A DNA stretch of 64,000 nucleotides from Sphingomonas taxi (GTDB lineage: Bacteria > Pseudomonadota > Alphaproteobacteria > Sphingomonadales > Sphingomonadaceae). A program made the translations under genes and the position numbers. The notes beneath the pieces are model-generated. The model did no database searches. It had not been told where the DNA came from and saw only the letters and a program-made list of their open reading frames with translations. Shown piece by piece: positions 17,321 through 26,859 of this stretch. The stretch covers positions 62,001 to 126,000 of the forward strand of contig NZ_CP009572.1 in NCBI RefSeq assembly GCF_000764535.1, in the 5' to 3' direction. Every line of letters starts with the position of its first letter. Positions within the stretch are counted from its first letter, which is position 1.

Positions 17321-19813
17321 TCAGAAGCGCAGCACCGCCGATGCGGTCACGTTGCGCCCGGCGAAGGTCCGCGCGCTGGCGATGCCATCCGCCGGAATAT
17401 AGTCCCGGGGACGGCCGACCTCGGTAACCGCGGTCACGTTGAACAGATTCTGCGCGTTCAGCCCCAGCCGGATCGTCGGCGTCACGTCGACCGACGCAAA
17501 GCCGTTGGTCAGGACGTAACCCGGCATCTTCAGCGTATTGGAGTCACCCGCATAGGATGACGTCGTGCCGGTGACGTTCAGGCCGACGACGAAGCGGCCG
17601 GTATCGATCGACGGCGTCGCCTGGAAGACGATAGCGGCCTGGCGATAGGGGATGTGCCCGTCGAGCGTCGGATCGACCTCGCTCTCGGAAATGCGGGCAT
17701 GGGTATAGGTCGCCCCGCCGAGCAGGTGGAAGATGCCGCGGTCGAACCCGCCCTCGAATTCGACGCCGTAGGACCGGTAATGGTTCTTGACCAGCATCTG
17801 CACCGGGACGGCGATCTCGTTGGTCTCCGCGGTGAGCGCGCGGAAGGCGGTGAGGTTGGCGAAGAGCGGACCGGAGCGGAGCTTGATGCCGAGATCCTGC
17901 TGGTCGACGAAATTGACCGCGACCTCGTCGGCGATGCTGCCGTCCGCGCGAACGCCGCCCCCGAACAGCAGATGGTCGGCGTTGAAGCGCGCGCCGCGGC
18001 TCACCCGCCCGAACGCCGCGACATCATGGACGATCTCGTAATTCACGCCGACCGAATAGGTGAGGTAGGACTTGCGGTAATCGACGGGCTGCGCCGCGTT
18101 GAGGTCGACAACGGGAACGCGCTGTTCGGGCGTCTGGATACGCCCGTCCTGGTTGACGTCGATCATGCCCGGGCGGCTGGGGCCGGCATAGAAGCCGTTG
18201 GCAGACGAAATGTTGTAGCGGATGCTGCCGCCGACGTTGAGCCCGCCAATCTGGAAATTGGCGCCGAAATAGGGCGCGTCGATATTATAGTCGACGTCGT
18301 AGAAGCGCTGGCAGCAATTGCCGAATATGGGTTCGCCATAAGCGATCAGCCCGTTCTGCGTCACCGGCTGGCCGGCGCTGTCGTAGACGTCGAGCAAGGC
18401 GGCGCGATGGCCCTTCGCCTCCTCGAGATAGCTGTTCCAATGCCAGTCCATGCTGACCTTCTGGAATGACTTGAAATAGCCGAGCGCGATGCTGCCCTTG
18501 AAGGCGCCGAGATGGTAATCGCGGGTCAGCGACAGGATGTTGGTCGCATTGGTTAAATCGTTGAGCGTGACGCCGAAGGTCAGCGCGTAGAGGCCCAGGC
18601 CGTTGCCGTTGAGCCGGGTCGGGTCGGCGATCGCCCGACCGGCGTTCGGCCCGCTGGCATAGGCCACCGTCGCGCCCGCTTCGCCGATCCTGCCCGCCAA
18701 GGTTGCTAGCGGCGCCACATCCGCCGGGAAGGAGGTGATGACGCTGCCCGAATTGCTGGCGACGTTGAACATGTCGCTGAAATTGAAGCCGTCGCCCAGG
18801 TCGAACGACACCTGCGCGCCACCGCCGCGGGTCTTGATGCGATAGCCGTCGGCAAGGTCGGAGGCGATCCGGTTGCCGTCATGACCGATCGCGGTGTCGC
18901 TGCGGAAATAGGGCGACAGGGTCGTGCCGGACCGCAGATCGAAATCGGGGAAGCTCTCGTAGACCGGCTTGTCCGCGGTGCCGGTGATGCGGGCCGGCGT
19001 CGGCATGTAGAGCGGCGAGCGATCGTCGAGAACCTTGACGCTCAGCCGGATGAAGCCGTTGTCGAACTTGCGCGTGACATTGGCCTTGAACTGGCCGCCG
19101 CGCTCGGCGGTATAGCCCGTGTTCCTGAGCCCCTTGCCGATGCGGTAGAAGCCGCCGACGTGGAAGGTCCAGTCGTGGCCGATCGGTGCGCCGTAATCGG
19201 CATCGAGCCGGGTCCGGTCGAAGTCGACGCCGCGGCTGAAGCCGATCGACCCGCCGGCGACGTCGCCGGTCTTGCTGATGAAGTTGATCACCGCGCCGGG
19301 GGCGTTGCTGGTGAAGGTCGACGCCGATCCGCCGCGCAGCACCTCGACGCGCTGGATGTTGTAATCGGGACGCAGGAAGGTGTCGGCGGTGGCGAAGGCG
19401 ATGTCGCCGAAATCGAGCAGCGGCAGGCCGTCTTCCTGGAACTGGACGAACTTGGCCCCGCCGCTGGCGGAGGGCAGGCCGCGCACCGCAATATTGGCAT
19501 TGGTCTCGCCGCCCGACGATTCCGACCGCAGACCGGGAATGTTGCGCAGCAGATCGGCACTGCCCAGCGGCGCGAGCCGGACGAGGTCGGTGGCATCGAC
19601 CGCGCTGATCGAGATGCTGGTGGTCAGCCGGCGCCGTGGGCGCGCCGTCCCGGTGACGATGATGTCCTTGTCGGGCGGCAAGGTCTCGTCAGCGGATGCC
19701 GGCGTGGCGGATGCCGGGGCATCGGATACCGGCACGGTGGTTTGCGCCGAAGCGTCCTGCGAGATCAACGCGATCGCAGCCACACCGACCAGCAAACGGG
19801 ACGTAACGTTCAT
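17321..19813 (-). CDS. TonB-dependent receptor with EF-hand-like loop
   Basis: Outer-membrane transporter, 830 aa. Signal peptide MNVTSRLLVGVAAIALISQDASA; TonB box KDIIVTGTARPRR at about 49-61; plug with LRNIPGLRSESSGGETNANI, IAVRGLPSA and QRVEVLRGGSASTFTSNAPG; C-terminal beta-barrel ending in the required Phe (TASAVLRF). A loop near the middle reads DVNQDGRIQTPE, a canonical EF-hand calcium loop (Asp1, Asn3, Asp5, Gly6, Ile8, Glu12). Two adjacent Cys (GNCCQRF) are also unusual in a barrel. No STN domain, so not self-signalling. It interrupts the EPS genes; substrate unknown. Confidence 0.92.
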   Translation of the reverse strand: MNVTSRLLVGVAAIALISQDASAQTTVPVSDAPASATPASADETLPPDKDIIVTGTARPRRRLTTSISISAVDATDLVRLAPLGSADLLRNIPGLRSESSGGETNANIAVRGLPSASGGAKFVQFQEDGLPLLDFGDIAFATADTFLRPDYNIQRVEVLRGGSASTFTSNAPGAVINFISKTGDVAGGSIGFSRGVDFDRTRLDADYGAPIGHDWTFHVGGFYRIGKGLRNTGYTAERGGQFKANVTRKFDNGFIRLSVKVLDDRSPLYMPTPARITGTADKPVYESFPDFDLRSGTTLSPYFRSDTAIGHDGNRIASDLADGYRIKTRGGGAQVSFDLGDGFNFSDMFNVASNSGSVITSFPADVAPLATLAGRIGEAGATVAYASGPNAGRAIADPTRLNGNGLGLYALTFGVTLNDLTNATNILSLTRDYHLGAFKGSIALGYFKSFQKVSMDWHWNSYLEEAKGHRAALLDVYDSAGQPVTQNGLIAYGEPIFGNCCQRFYDVDYNIDAPYFGANFQIGGLNVGGSIRYNISSANGFYAGPSRPGMIDVNQDGRIQTPEQRVPVVDLNAAQPVDYRKSYLTYSVGVNYEIVHDVAAFGRVSRGARFNADHLLFGGGVRADGSIADEVAVNFVDQQDLGIKLRSGPLFANLTAFRALTAETNEIAVPVQMLVKNHYRSYGVEFEGGFDRGIFHLLGGATYTHARISESEVDPTLDGHIPYRQAAIVFQATPSIDTGRFVVGLNVTGTTSSYAGDSNTLKMPGYVLTNGFASVDVTPTIRLGLNAQNLFNVTAVTEVGRPRDYIPADGIASARTFAGRNVTASAVLRF

Positions 19814-20350
19814 TCGAATACCTCATGCGGCGCCGAAACCTCCTTCGGCCGCATCAATTATAGAGGGGGCGGGCGACGCCGATCGGGCATCGGCCAGGCG
19901 CGAAACCGCGATCGGCCCGCCATCGACGTCGATGCTCTTGGGAACGTTAGCGCTCCTCGCGGTGACTAAATTTCAAGCGGCTGGATGCACTCGGCCGTAC
20001 CGCATCCGTCGGAGCCGTTCGGCGCAGACCTAGCCGAACCCCGGATACGATGGTTCACGGGGCCATAGACGGCATCACAGGCCAATAAGCCGGCATCCCC
20101 CGATCGAAAGCATCACCAAATAAAATGAATTTTTCAGCCGGATCGTCAGAATACCGTCATACGACGGCAGTACCAGCAGTCTGATTGCAATAGAGTCGAT
20201 CCGGCAAAGTGCGCATTGGATCGATCATGCAGTGTGTACCGCGATTAGCCGGCACTTTCTAAAGATCTGCGTTCAATTGGCGCATTGTGGTTGTTTGACA
20301 ACGGCCGCAATCCGAACTCCGAAGGGAAAACAACGATCGTGGCCAGCGGC
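19814..20350. other. Intergenic, about 540 bases, AT-rich patch
   Basis: Upstream of the receptor at 17321. It includes an AT-rich stretch at about 20110-20160 (CACCAAATAAAATGAATTTT) unlike the surrounding DNA. The receptor promoter must be in its left part. No gene supported. Confidence 0.4.
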
Positions 20351-20554
20351 ATGAACCGCCTCAAGTCTTCGCTGCGCGCCGCACGTGATTGGCTGCGCAA
20401 CGAACCGGACAAGGGTCACGCGGCAGATCTCACGCTGGCCTGCCCATCGGATGTTCAGCGAACATCAATCGACATGCCAGGGCCAGAGATTTGGGATCAT
20501 GCGCGTGATCGGGCCGAAGAAGCCGATCGAATCCGGCGCAATGGTTATCCATGA
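20351..20554 (+). CDS. Small hypothetical protein
   Basis: 67 codons from MNRLKSSLRAARDW, with an amphipathic, charged C-terminus (IWDHARDRAEEADRIRRNG). Start could also be a TTG at 20285. No ribosome binding site or family recognised; coding character is only moderate, so it may not be a gene. Confidence 0.3.
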   Translation: MNRLKSSLRAARDWLRNEPDKGHAADLTLACPSDVQRTSIDMPGPEIWDHARDRAEEADRIRRNGYP

Positions 20555-20690
20555 TCCAGCCCCTTCTATCATCATGACAACGAACAAGATTTGCGGTGCC
20601 CCAGATGGGACGACATCCGATCGCAACCGAATGCCACCGGTTGCCGCCGAACGTCCCGATCACGTTCAGAACTGCGACGAAGAGAACAGA

Positions 20691-20921
20691 ATGACATCCG
20701 AGATCAAGACCATACAGGCACGATTGGTGCAGGGATGGGAGATCGTCGAAGCCGATACCGGGATCGGCCTGATATTCAAACTCGCGAGATCGGACGGCAA
20801 TGGCATGGTCGAGATCGTCGGCGATATTCCGCTTCTCCTGTCACCGGCACATTGTCGTTCGCTGGCAGCGCACCTGAACGAGATCGCTGATCGCACGAAC
20901 GGTTCGGCGCGTCGCCCCTGA
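20691..20921 (+). CDS. Small hypothetical cytosolic protein
   Basis: 76 codons from MTSEIKTIQARLVQGWEIV. Composition looks like a folded soluble domain (VQGWEIVEADTGIGLIFKLA, then LSPAHCRSLAAHLNEIADR as a helix). A purine-rich GAAGAGAACAGA precedes the ATG. No family recognised. The frame opens further upstream but that part is not protein-like. Confidence 0.45.
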   Translation: MTSEIKTIQARLVQGWEIVEADTGIGLIFKLARSDGNGMVEIVGDIPLLLSPAHCRSLAAHLNEIADRTNGSARRP

Positions 20922-21182
20922 GGTTGCGTCGTTCGCACTTGCCGTTGTCCAAACCGGACTCGGCGTTTCACCCCGATCCGACCGGGACGCACGGCATCGT
21001 GCCGCACCGCACGCCGGCAATTGCTGGCGGGCAGGAGCGTTGCAAGCGGCGGGAATGCCCCTATAGCCGTGTGCATTACGACGGTGGCAGGATCGGACCT
21101 TCTGGCCCGCGCCATCGTCAAACCCCTGCCATCGGTCCCCTACCGTCGATGTTACGGGTCGCTCGCTCGACTATGGGGATGC

Positions 21183-22229
21183 GTGTTGACGATCGTTCAG
21201 GGACACAAACAGCATTTTCTCGTGCTCGACGGCATGCGCGGGATCGCCGCACTGATCGTGGCCGGGCTGCACGCCAGGGAGTTGATGATCGGCGGCCGGC
21301 TGCTCGACCATTCGTACCTCGCGGTAGATTTCTTCTTCTGCCTCAGCGGCTTCGTCATCGCCTACGCCTATGAGGGCCGGCTGGCATCGGGCATGCGGCT
21401 CGCGACGTTCGCCAAGCTGCGGTGGATTCGCCTGTATCCGATGATCTTCATCGGAGCGCTGCTTGGCGGCCTTGTGCTGATCGCCGGGCGCAAGGATGGC
21501 ATCATCGTGCCGACGGTCATCACGATCGGGACCATGCTCCTGATCCCCGCCGGATTCTTCTTCAGGAAACAGGCCTATCCCAGCGACAATCCGATCTGGT
21601 CGCTGTTTTTCGAGGTCATCGCCAATATCGTCTATGCGCTGTCGCCGCGATTGTCGGCGCGGTCCTTCGGCGCCCTGCTGCTGCTGTCGGCGCTGGGCTA
21701 TGTCGCGATCTGCTATGCGTTCGACGGCATGCAGTTGGTCGGCTTCGATAGCTGGTGGAGCTTTGCGGCCGGTTTCGTGCGCGTGACATTCCCGTTCGCG
21801 GCCGGCGTCGCCATCTTCCGTCTCGGCCTGCACCGCCGCAGCGGCGTGCCGACATGGCTGCCGCTGATCGCGCTGCCGGCGCTCCTGCTCTTTCCGATCG
21901 CCTCGCAGGCGATCGCCGACGCCGTGATCGCCTTGGTGTGCCTGCCGGCGCTAGTCGTGCTTGGCGCCCGCACCGCGCCTGCGGCAGCCCTTGCGCCGTG
22001 GCTGAAGGCATTGGGCGAACTATCCTATCCGCTGTACCTGCTGCACCAGCCGATCCTGCGCGTCGTCAAGAATGCGCCGCACATCGACGTGGTGCGATCG
22101 ATCCATCCCCTGTTGCCGCCGCTGATGGGGATCATCCTCGCCGTCGTCGCATCGGCCATCGCGATCCGCGTGTACGACCGGCCGGTCCGCAAGCTGCTGA
22201 CGGCGCACCTCGGCCGGGTCGCGGCCTGA
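21183..22229 (+). CDS. Acyltransferase family 3 (second copy)
   Basis: Polytopic O-acyltransferase, about 348 aa. QHFLVLDGMRGIAALIVAGL is the first helix with the R/G pair and a His a few residues on; YLAVDFFFCLSGFVIAYAYE follows, and the C-terminus has ALGELSYPLYLLHQPILR with the conserved YxxH-like ending. The ORF is open from 21021, but GGGGA lies just before GTG (21183) and TTG (21186), so one of these is the likely start. Expected to decorate EPS or another surface glycan. Confidence 0.85.
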   Translation: MLTIVQGHKQHFLVLDGMRGIAALIVAGLHARELMIGGRLLDHSYLAVDFFFCLSGFVIAYAYEGRLASGMRLATFAKLRWIRLYPMIFIGALLGGLVLIAGRKDGIIVPTVITIGTMLLIPAGFFFRKQAYPSDNPIWSLFFEVIANIVYALSPRLSARSFGALLLLSALGYVAICYAFDGMQLVGFDSWWSFAAGFVRVTFPFAAGVAIFRLGLHRRSGVPTWLPLIALPALLLFPIASQAIADAVIALVCLPALVVLGARTAPAAALAPWLKALGELSYPLYLLHQPILRVVKNAPHIDVVRSIHPLLPPLMGIILAVVASAIAIRVYDRPVRKLLTAHLGRVAA

Positions 22230-22267
22230 GCGCCATCAGGCCCGCGTAAACCCGTCTCCGCCTTCCG

Positions 22268-23446
22268 TCAGCGCGCTTCAGGCTCCGCCGACGCCAGCAC
22301 GCTGTCGGCCGCGACCAGCCGTTCGGCGCGCGCGACCTCCGCGGCGAAGTCGCGCAGGAAATTGGCGCGGGCGAAGCGGCTGGCGTTGGCAATCGCCGCC
22401 TCGGGGTCGAAGCCGGGCAGCCAGGCGTCGAACCGCTCCATCGCCGCGATCAACGACTCCGCGCTCTGCTCGTGGAAGTGGATGCCGGTCTCGCCGTCGA
22501 TCACCGTCTCGGTGCCACCGCCACGGCCGAACACCACCACCGGTCGCCCTGCGGCCTGCGATTCGACCGGGATGATGCCGAAATCCTCCTCGGCGGTGAA
22601 GATCAGCGCGCGCGCCTGCGCATAGGCCGCGCGCAGCTCGTCGAAGCGCATCCGCGTCGTGAAGCGGACGTTGGGGCCGGCGCGTGCCTTCAGCGTCTCG
22701 AGCATCGGGCCGTCGCCAATGACGTGCAGCTTGCGGCCGCTGCGGGTGAAGGCGTCGACCGCGATGTCGGGGCGCTTGTAGGGGACGAGCTGGCTGATCC
22801 AGACGCATTCGTCGCTGACCGCGTCGCTGCGCTGGAAGATGTCGACGTCGACCGGCGGATAGACGACGCTCGCCTCGCGGCCCCAGAATTTGCCAATGCG
22901 CCGGCGGACGAACTGGCTGTTGGCCATGATGACGTCGGGCCGCGACGCGCTCATCCGGTCCCAGGCGCGCATCCGCGGCGCGACCAGCCGCAGGTAGAGG
23001 CCGGCGAGCTTGCCGCTCGCCTTGCGATAGGCGTGATATTGATCCCAGATGTAGCGCATCGGCGAGTGGCAATAGGTGACGTGGACCGCGTCGGGGCGGG
23101 TGATGACGCCCTTGGCCGGCCCGGCCTCGCAACTGATGACGAGGTCGTAGGCGCTCAGATCGAGCGCCTCGAGCGCGGCGGGCATCAGCGGCAGGTATTT
23201 CTGATATTGCGTCTTCGCCAGCGGCAGCTTGCTGATGAAGGTGCTGAAGATGCGATGGCGCTTGAGCGTCTGCGACAGCGCATTCTCGTCGACGACATGG
23301 GTGAAGATGTCGGCGTCGGGATAGAGATCGCAGATCCGCTCGAGCACGCGCTCGCCGCCCCGCATCGTCACCAGCCAGTAATGGACGATCGCCACCTTGC
23401 GCGGGCGGGCCGGGATGCTCTCGCCGGGCGTGGGGTCTACGGTCAT
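22268..23446 (-). CDS. Glycosyltransferase family 1/4 (GT-B)
   Basis: 392 aa from MTVDPTPGES; the frame is open beyond but upstream is another gene. N-terminal VAIVHYWLVTMRGGERVLERI with the GGxE-type acceptor loop, CHSPMRYIWDQYHAYRK (typical of WbaZ/mannosyl-transferase-like GT4), MANSQFVRRRI, and the C-terminal donor site FTAEEDFGIIPVESQAAGRPV containing the E(x7)E pattern. Retaining sugar transferase acting on the lipid-linked unit in the cytoplasm. Substrate cannot be deduced. Confidence 0.9.
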   Translation of the reverse strand: MTVDPTPGESIPARPRKVAIVHYWLVTMRGGERVLERICDLYPDADIFTHVVDENALSQTLKRHRIFSTFISKLPLAKTQYQKYLPLMPAALEALDLSAYDLVISCEAGPAKGVITRPDAVHVTYCHSPMRYIWDQYHAYRKASGKLAGLYLRLVAPRMRAWDRMSASRPDVIMANSQFVRRRIGKFWGREASVVYPPVDVDIFQRSDAVSDECVWISQLVPYKRPDIAVDAFTRSGRKLHVIGDGPMLETLKARAGPNVRFTTRMRFDELRAAYAQARALIFTAEEDFGIIPVESQAAGRPVVVFGRGGGTETVIDGETGIHFHEQSAESLIAAMERFDAWLPGFDPEAAIANASRFARANFLRDFAAEVARAERLVAADSVLASAEPEAR

Positions 23447-23487
23447 CGAATAGGGTCCTGTTGCAAAAGCAGCGCCATGCCGCGAAC

Positions 23488-24531
23488 TTACTGGGGCAGC
23501 GGCAGATGGGAACGCGTGTCGCGGCGATCGGGAAAATAATTGCGCGGCGTCGCTTTGGCGGCCGGGGTCGGGGTCGCGGCGGGGGCCGGCTGGCCGGCGG
23601 TCGCGCCGCTGCCGCCGCCCGGGTTCGCGCCGCTGTCCGACGTGGTGTCGGTGACGGTCGGGCCGGGATAAGCGGGCAGCGCGAGCGGCACGCCGACGAC
23701 CGCGCGCGTATCGACGTCGCTCGCCGGCAGCGTCGGATCGGGCAGCGTCGGCGCGAGCAGCGCCGGGTCGGTGGGCAGCGCCGCGGCCGCGGTGCGGAAG
23801 GCGGTGTAATCGTGGGGCTGGCCGGGCAGGCGGTAGAAGATATGGTGGCCGAGGATGCCGAGCTTGAGCAGCTCGGGCGCCCATTTCGGGAAGACGTAGA
23901 GCGTGTGGTAATGCGTCGCCTGTCCGGCCTCGGCCGAGGTCCAGCCATCGAGCGCGGCGGTGGCGACGCCCATCGCGACCTTGAAGCGCGCCGGATTGGG
24001 CGCCCGCGCGAGCGAACCGTCGCAGGTGAAGCTGAACTGGCAGCCCGTCGGCCGGTCGGCCCCCTGGTTGACCACCTCGCAGATCGTCTTGGGATAGCGC
24101 GGATGGCGCAGCCGGTTGAGCACGACCTGCGCGACCGCGCGCTGGCCGCTCAGCGGCTCGCCGTTCGCCTCGTAATAGACCGCATTGGCGAGGCAGACGG
24201 TCTGGCGTTCGAGATCGGCGCCGAGCCAGGCGGCGACGAAGGGCGGCGCCAGCGGGTTGCTGGCATGGCTGAGCGGCAGCGCGAGGTTGCGGGCGAGCGC
24301 GTCCTGCGGCGACAGTTTGAGGATCGCGCTCGGTACGAAGGTGTCGAGCGGCAGCTCGTCCTCGGCCAGCGGCGCGGGGGCTTCGACCTTGGTGCGCGCC
24401 GGGCCGAAGGGAATGGCGTCGAGGAAGGTGCTGTCGTCGTCCATCGTCAGCAGCGCGGTCACCAGCCCGATGACGAGCAGCACCGCGGCCAGGCCCCAGA
24501 GCGTCGATCGTTGGGAATGGGAAAGCGACAC
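23488..24531 (-). CDS. Cell wall hydrolase, SleB/CwlJ type
   Basis: 347 aa. The GTG at 24531 is chosen as start because GAGG lies seven bases before it; the frame remains open to 26226 only because it shadows the ligase gene. One membrane anchor near the N-terminus (LWGLAAVLLVIGLVTALL), then the Hydrolase_2 domain: CLANAVYYEANGEPLSGQ (catalytic Glu region), AVAQVVLNRLRHPRYPKTIC and CQFSFTCDG. The C-terminal 90 residues are Pro/Ala/Thr-rich and disordered. It probably opens peptidoglycan, perhaps to seat the export machinery; the link to EPS is inferred from position. Confidence 0.88.
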   Translation of the reverse strand: MSLSHSQRSTLWGLAAVLLVIGLVTALLTMDDDSTFLDAIPFGPARTKVEAPAPLAEDELPLDTFVPSAILKLSPQDALARNLALPLSHASNPLAPPFVAAWLGADLERQTVCLANAVYYEANGEPLSGQRAVAQVVLNRLRHPRYPKTICEVVNQGADRPTGCQFSFTCDGSLARAPNPARFKVAMGVATAALDGWTSAEAGQATHYHTLYVFPKWAPELLKLGILGHHIFYRLPGQPHDYTAFRTAAAALPTDPALLAPTLPDPTLPASDVDTRAVVGVPLALPAYPGPTVTDTTSDSGANPGGGSGATAGQPAPAATPTPAAKATPRNYFPDRRDTRSHLPLPQ

Positions 24532-24723
24532 GGGCGGTCCTCGGGCAATCGGGGCGGCCGCACCCTTATGCCGATCGTTCGGCGGGTGTCCTGCGCGGGA
24601 TCGGATCGATCCCCGCCGCATCGTGTGTTTTCGGGACATTTGCAAGCTGGCAGAGGCGATTGCATTGGCTAGGGTCGTCGCGAACCGGCGGTTGGCCACG
24701 GCTCGGTCGGACAGGGGAAGGAT

Positions 24724-26085
24724 ATGAGCGTATTGCCCGATCGCGAGCGTGCCTCGCCTGCACCACCGACATCGGCGCCGCGTCCGCTCGGCTGGGCGGC
24801 GCCGGCGCTTGCCGGGCTGGTCGTCGTGCAGATCCTTGCGGGTGGCGCCAACCAGGGCCTCGCCAGCGCGATCGCCGCCTTCGCCGATGCCTTGCTCGCG
24901 ATCGCGGTGATCGCGCTGTCGCCGGCCGCGTCGCGCTTCTGGCGGCTGGCGCGGCTGCCGCTCGCGCTGCTCGCCGTGGCGCTGGCGTGGGCGGCGCTGC
25001 CCGGATTGCTGCCGCAGGGGCTGGGCAGCGCGCTCGGCGTGCCCGCCAATCCGGCCGCCGATCTGTTCGGCCTCGCGCTCGCCAAGGCGCTGGCGACGAC
25101 GCTGCTGACCCTCGTCGCCGCGCTGCTCGCCTATCGTGCCGGCTCGGCGCGCGGCGTCATACGGGTACTGACGCTGATCGGGCTGGTCTATCTCGCCTGG
25201 GCGGCGGTCGATGCGATCGACTGGCTGTACGACAGCGCGCGCGCGTCGCGCTACAGCGGCACGATCGGCAATCCCAATGCCGCCGGCATCACCTTCGCGG
25301 CGCTCGCCCTGCTCGCCGGCGGACTGGCGCTCGCCCCCGACGAGGAAGCGATGCAGCTGCGCCTCGCCGCGCTGGCCGGGAGCGCGGTGGCGCTGGTGCT
25401 GTGCGCGTTGACCGGCAGCCGCAGCGCGGTGCTGCTCGCGATGCTGGGCGGCGCCCTGCTGCTGGTGCGGCGCTGGCGGCGCTGGCAGGACGGCCGGCCG
25501 CCGCTCCGACTGCTCGGCCCCGCGGCGCTGGCGCTGATCGTGCTGCTGGTGCTGGTCGCGGTGTTCACCCCGGTCGCCGACCGCTCGGCCTATCTGCCCG
25601 AAGATGCCGGATCGCGCTGGGCGGTGATCGATCATTACACCGGCGTGGCCAACCAGAGCCCGCTGTGGGGCCATGGTCTCGGCAGTTTCTACGAGGTCAA
25701 CCAGCGCACGCTGACCGCGGAGGTGGCGCCGCTCTACTGGAATTTCGGCGCCGCGCACAATGCGCCGGTACAGCTCGCGATCGAGGCGGGCTGGCCGGGG
25801 CTGGCGCTGCTGCTGATCGCGCTGGCGGCGATCGCCTTCCAGATCGCGCGGGCGCGGCGCGACTGGTGGTCGGTCGCGCCGCTGTGCGCATTGCTCGCGA
25901 TCGCCGGCAGCGCGATGGTCGACATCGCGCTCAACGTACCGGCGGTGGCGGCAGTGTTCGCGGTGCTGCTCGGCTCGGTATGGGGCGCGGCGCTGGCGAG
26001 CGGCGCGACGCGGCGGCCGGTGGCGGCGCGACGGCCCGTGACGGCGCGGAAGCGACCGCGGCGCGCGAAGGCCTCGACGACCTGA
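24724..26085 (+). CDS. O-antigen ligase/polymerase family membrane protein (Wzy_C)
   Basis: 453 aa, about 12 helices. The conserved core is SGTIGNPNAAGITFAALALL, CALTGSRSAVLLAML (GSR motif) and the periplasmic loop HYTGVANQSPLWGHGLGSFY followed by AHNAPVQLAIEAGWPGLAL, where the His-containing HN motif is functionally important in WaaL and PglL relatives. Basic C-terminal tail. Either polymerises EPS or transfers glycan to an acceptor; having both this and the 6260 protein suggests one polymerase and one ligase, or two polymers. Divergent from the hydrolase at 24531. Confidence 0.85.
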   Translation: MSVLPDRERASPAPPTSAPRPLGWAAPALAGLVVVQILAGGANQGLASAIAAFADALLAIAVIALSPAASRFWRLARLPLALLAVALAWAALPGLLPQGLGSALGVPANPAADLFGLALAKALATTLLTLVAALLAYRAGSARGVIRVLTLIGLVYLAWAAVDAIDWLYDSARASRYSGTIGNPNAAGITFAALALLAGGLALAPDEEAMQLRLAALAGSAVALVLCALTGSRSAVLLAMLGGALLLVRRWRRWQDGRPPLRLLGPAALALIVLLVLVAVFTPVADRSAYLPEDAGSRWAVIDHYTGVANQSPLWGHGLGSFYEVNQRTLTAEVAPLYWNFGAAHNAPVQLAIEAGWPGLALLLIALAAIAFQIARARRDWWSVAPLCALLAIAGSAMVDIALNVPAVAAVFAVLLGSVWGAALASGATRRPVAARRPVTARKRPRRAKASTT

Positions 26086-26086
26086 C

Positions 26087-26170
26087 ATCCATCCGTTGGT
26101 GCGAATATCCATCCGTTGGTGCTGAGCCTGTCGAAGCACCTTGGGACCCACCTGCCCTTCGACAGGCTCA
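26087..26170. repeat. REP-like inverted repeat with adjacent tandem 20-bp repeat
   Basis: Between two convergent genes. Two copies of ATCCATCCGTTGGTGC at 26087-26102 and 26107-26122 (20-bp period), then the inverted pair TGAGCCTGTCGAAG (26123-26136) and CTTCGACAGGCTCA (26157-26170), a perfect 14-bp stem. These arms are a familiar dispersed intergenic repeat in sphingomonad genomes. It may act as a bidirectional terminator or as a target for a REP-associated transposase; no transposase is nearby. Confidence 0.75.
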
Positions 26171-26229
26171 GGGCGAACGGGCTGGGAGGCGGGTAAGCGG
26201 GTAAGCAGGCAGCCTCCCGTCGTCACGCC

Positions 26230-26853
26230 TCAAGGCTTCGGCTGCACCCGCAGCGCGAAGCGGACCGACATCGGCGAGCCGCCCATGATGTCGACCAGCC
26301 GGTCGTTGAAGCGGCCGTCGAGCGCCGCGAGCCACGCCGCCTCGGCGACCGCCGCCTCCTGCGTCGCGGCGGGCAGGTCGCGCCAGTAGCGTGCCGCATA
26401 GGCCGCGCGCCAGAAGCCCTCGGCGGTGAGGAAGGGCGCGGCGGCATAACTGGCGATGAAGGCCCGCAGGCTCACCGGGGTCGGGTGATCGCCGGGGGCG
26501 ATCGCGAGCTGGCTATGGAGCAGCAAGGTCGCCGCGGCGTCCGGCCGGCCGGCATCGGCAACCGCGAGCATCGCGCGGGCATGGGCGAGGCTGGCGCGAT
26601 CCGAGCCGGGCGGCACCGCGGCACCGGCCTGCCGCAACCACAAAGCGGCAAGCCCGATCGCGGCGCGCGGCGGCACGTCGGCGGGCCGCCAGCCCGCCGC
26701 CTCGGCGAGCAGCGCGGCGCGGACCGACGGTTCGGCGTCGCGCGCCGCAGCGACCGCGGCGACGCGCCGTTCGCTGCCGATCGCCATCCCCGACACGACG
26801 AGCGTCACCCCCGCAGCCACCAGCCACGCCGGCCTCAGGCGGGAGCGGGTCAC
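26230..26853 (-). CDS. Hypothetical membrane-anchored protein of the EPS export operon
   Basis: 207 aa. N-terminal anchor or signal (AWLVAAGVTLVVSGMAI), then an Ala-rich, probably all-helical periplasmic domain. Six bases after the BY-kinase stop and therefore in its operon. No family recognised. Its position at the end of the export operon suggests a periplasmic accessory factor. Confidence 0.75.
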   Translation of the reverse strand: MTRSRLRPAWLVAAGVTLVVSGMAIGSERRVAAVAAARDAEPSVRAALLAEAAGWRPADVPPRAAIGLAALWLRQAGAAVPPGSDRASLAHARAMLAVADAGRPDAAATLLLHSQLAIAPGDHPTPVSLRAFIASYAAAPFLTAEGFWRAAYAARYWRDLPAATQEAAVAEAAWLAALDGRFNDRLVDIMGGSPMSVRFALRVQPKP

Positions 26854-26859
26854 GCGCCC

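Noticed and set aside
24532..26226. Extension of the cell wall hydrolase frame to 912 aa
   Set aside because: Runs antisense through the ligase gene and across the REP-like repeat; the GTG at 24531 with GAGG gives a normal protein.
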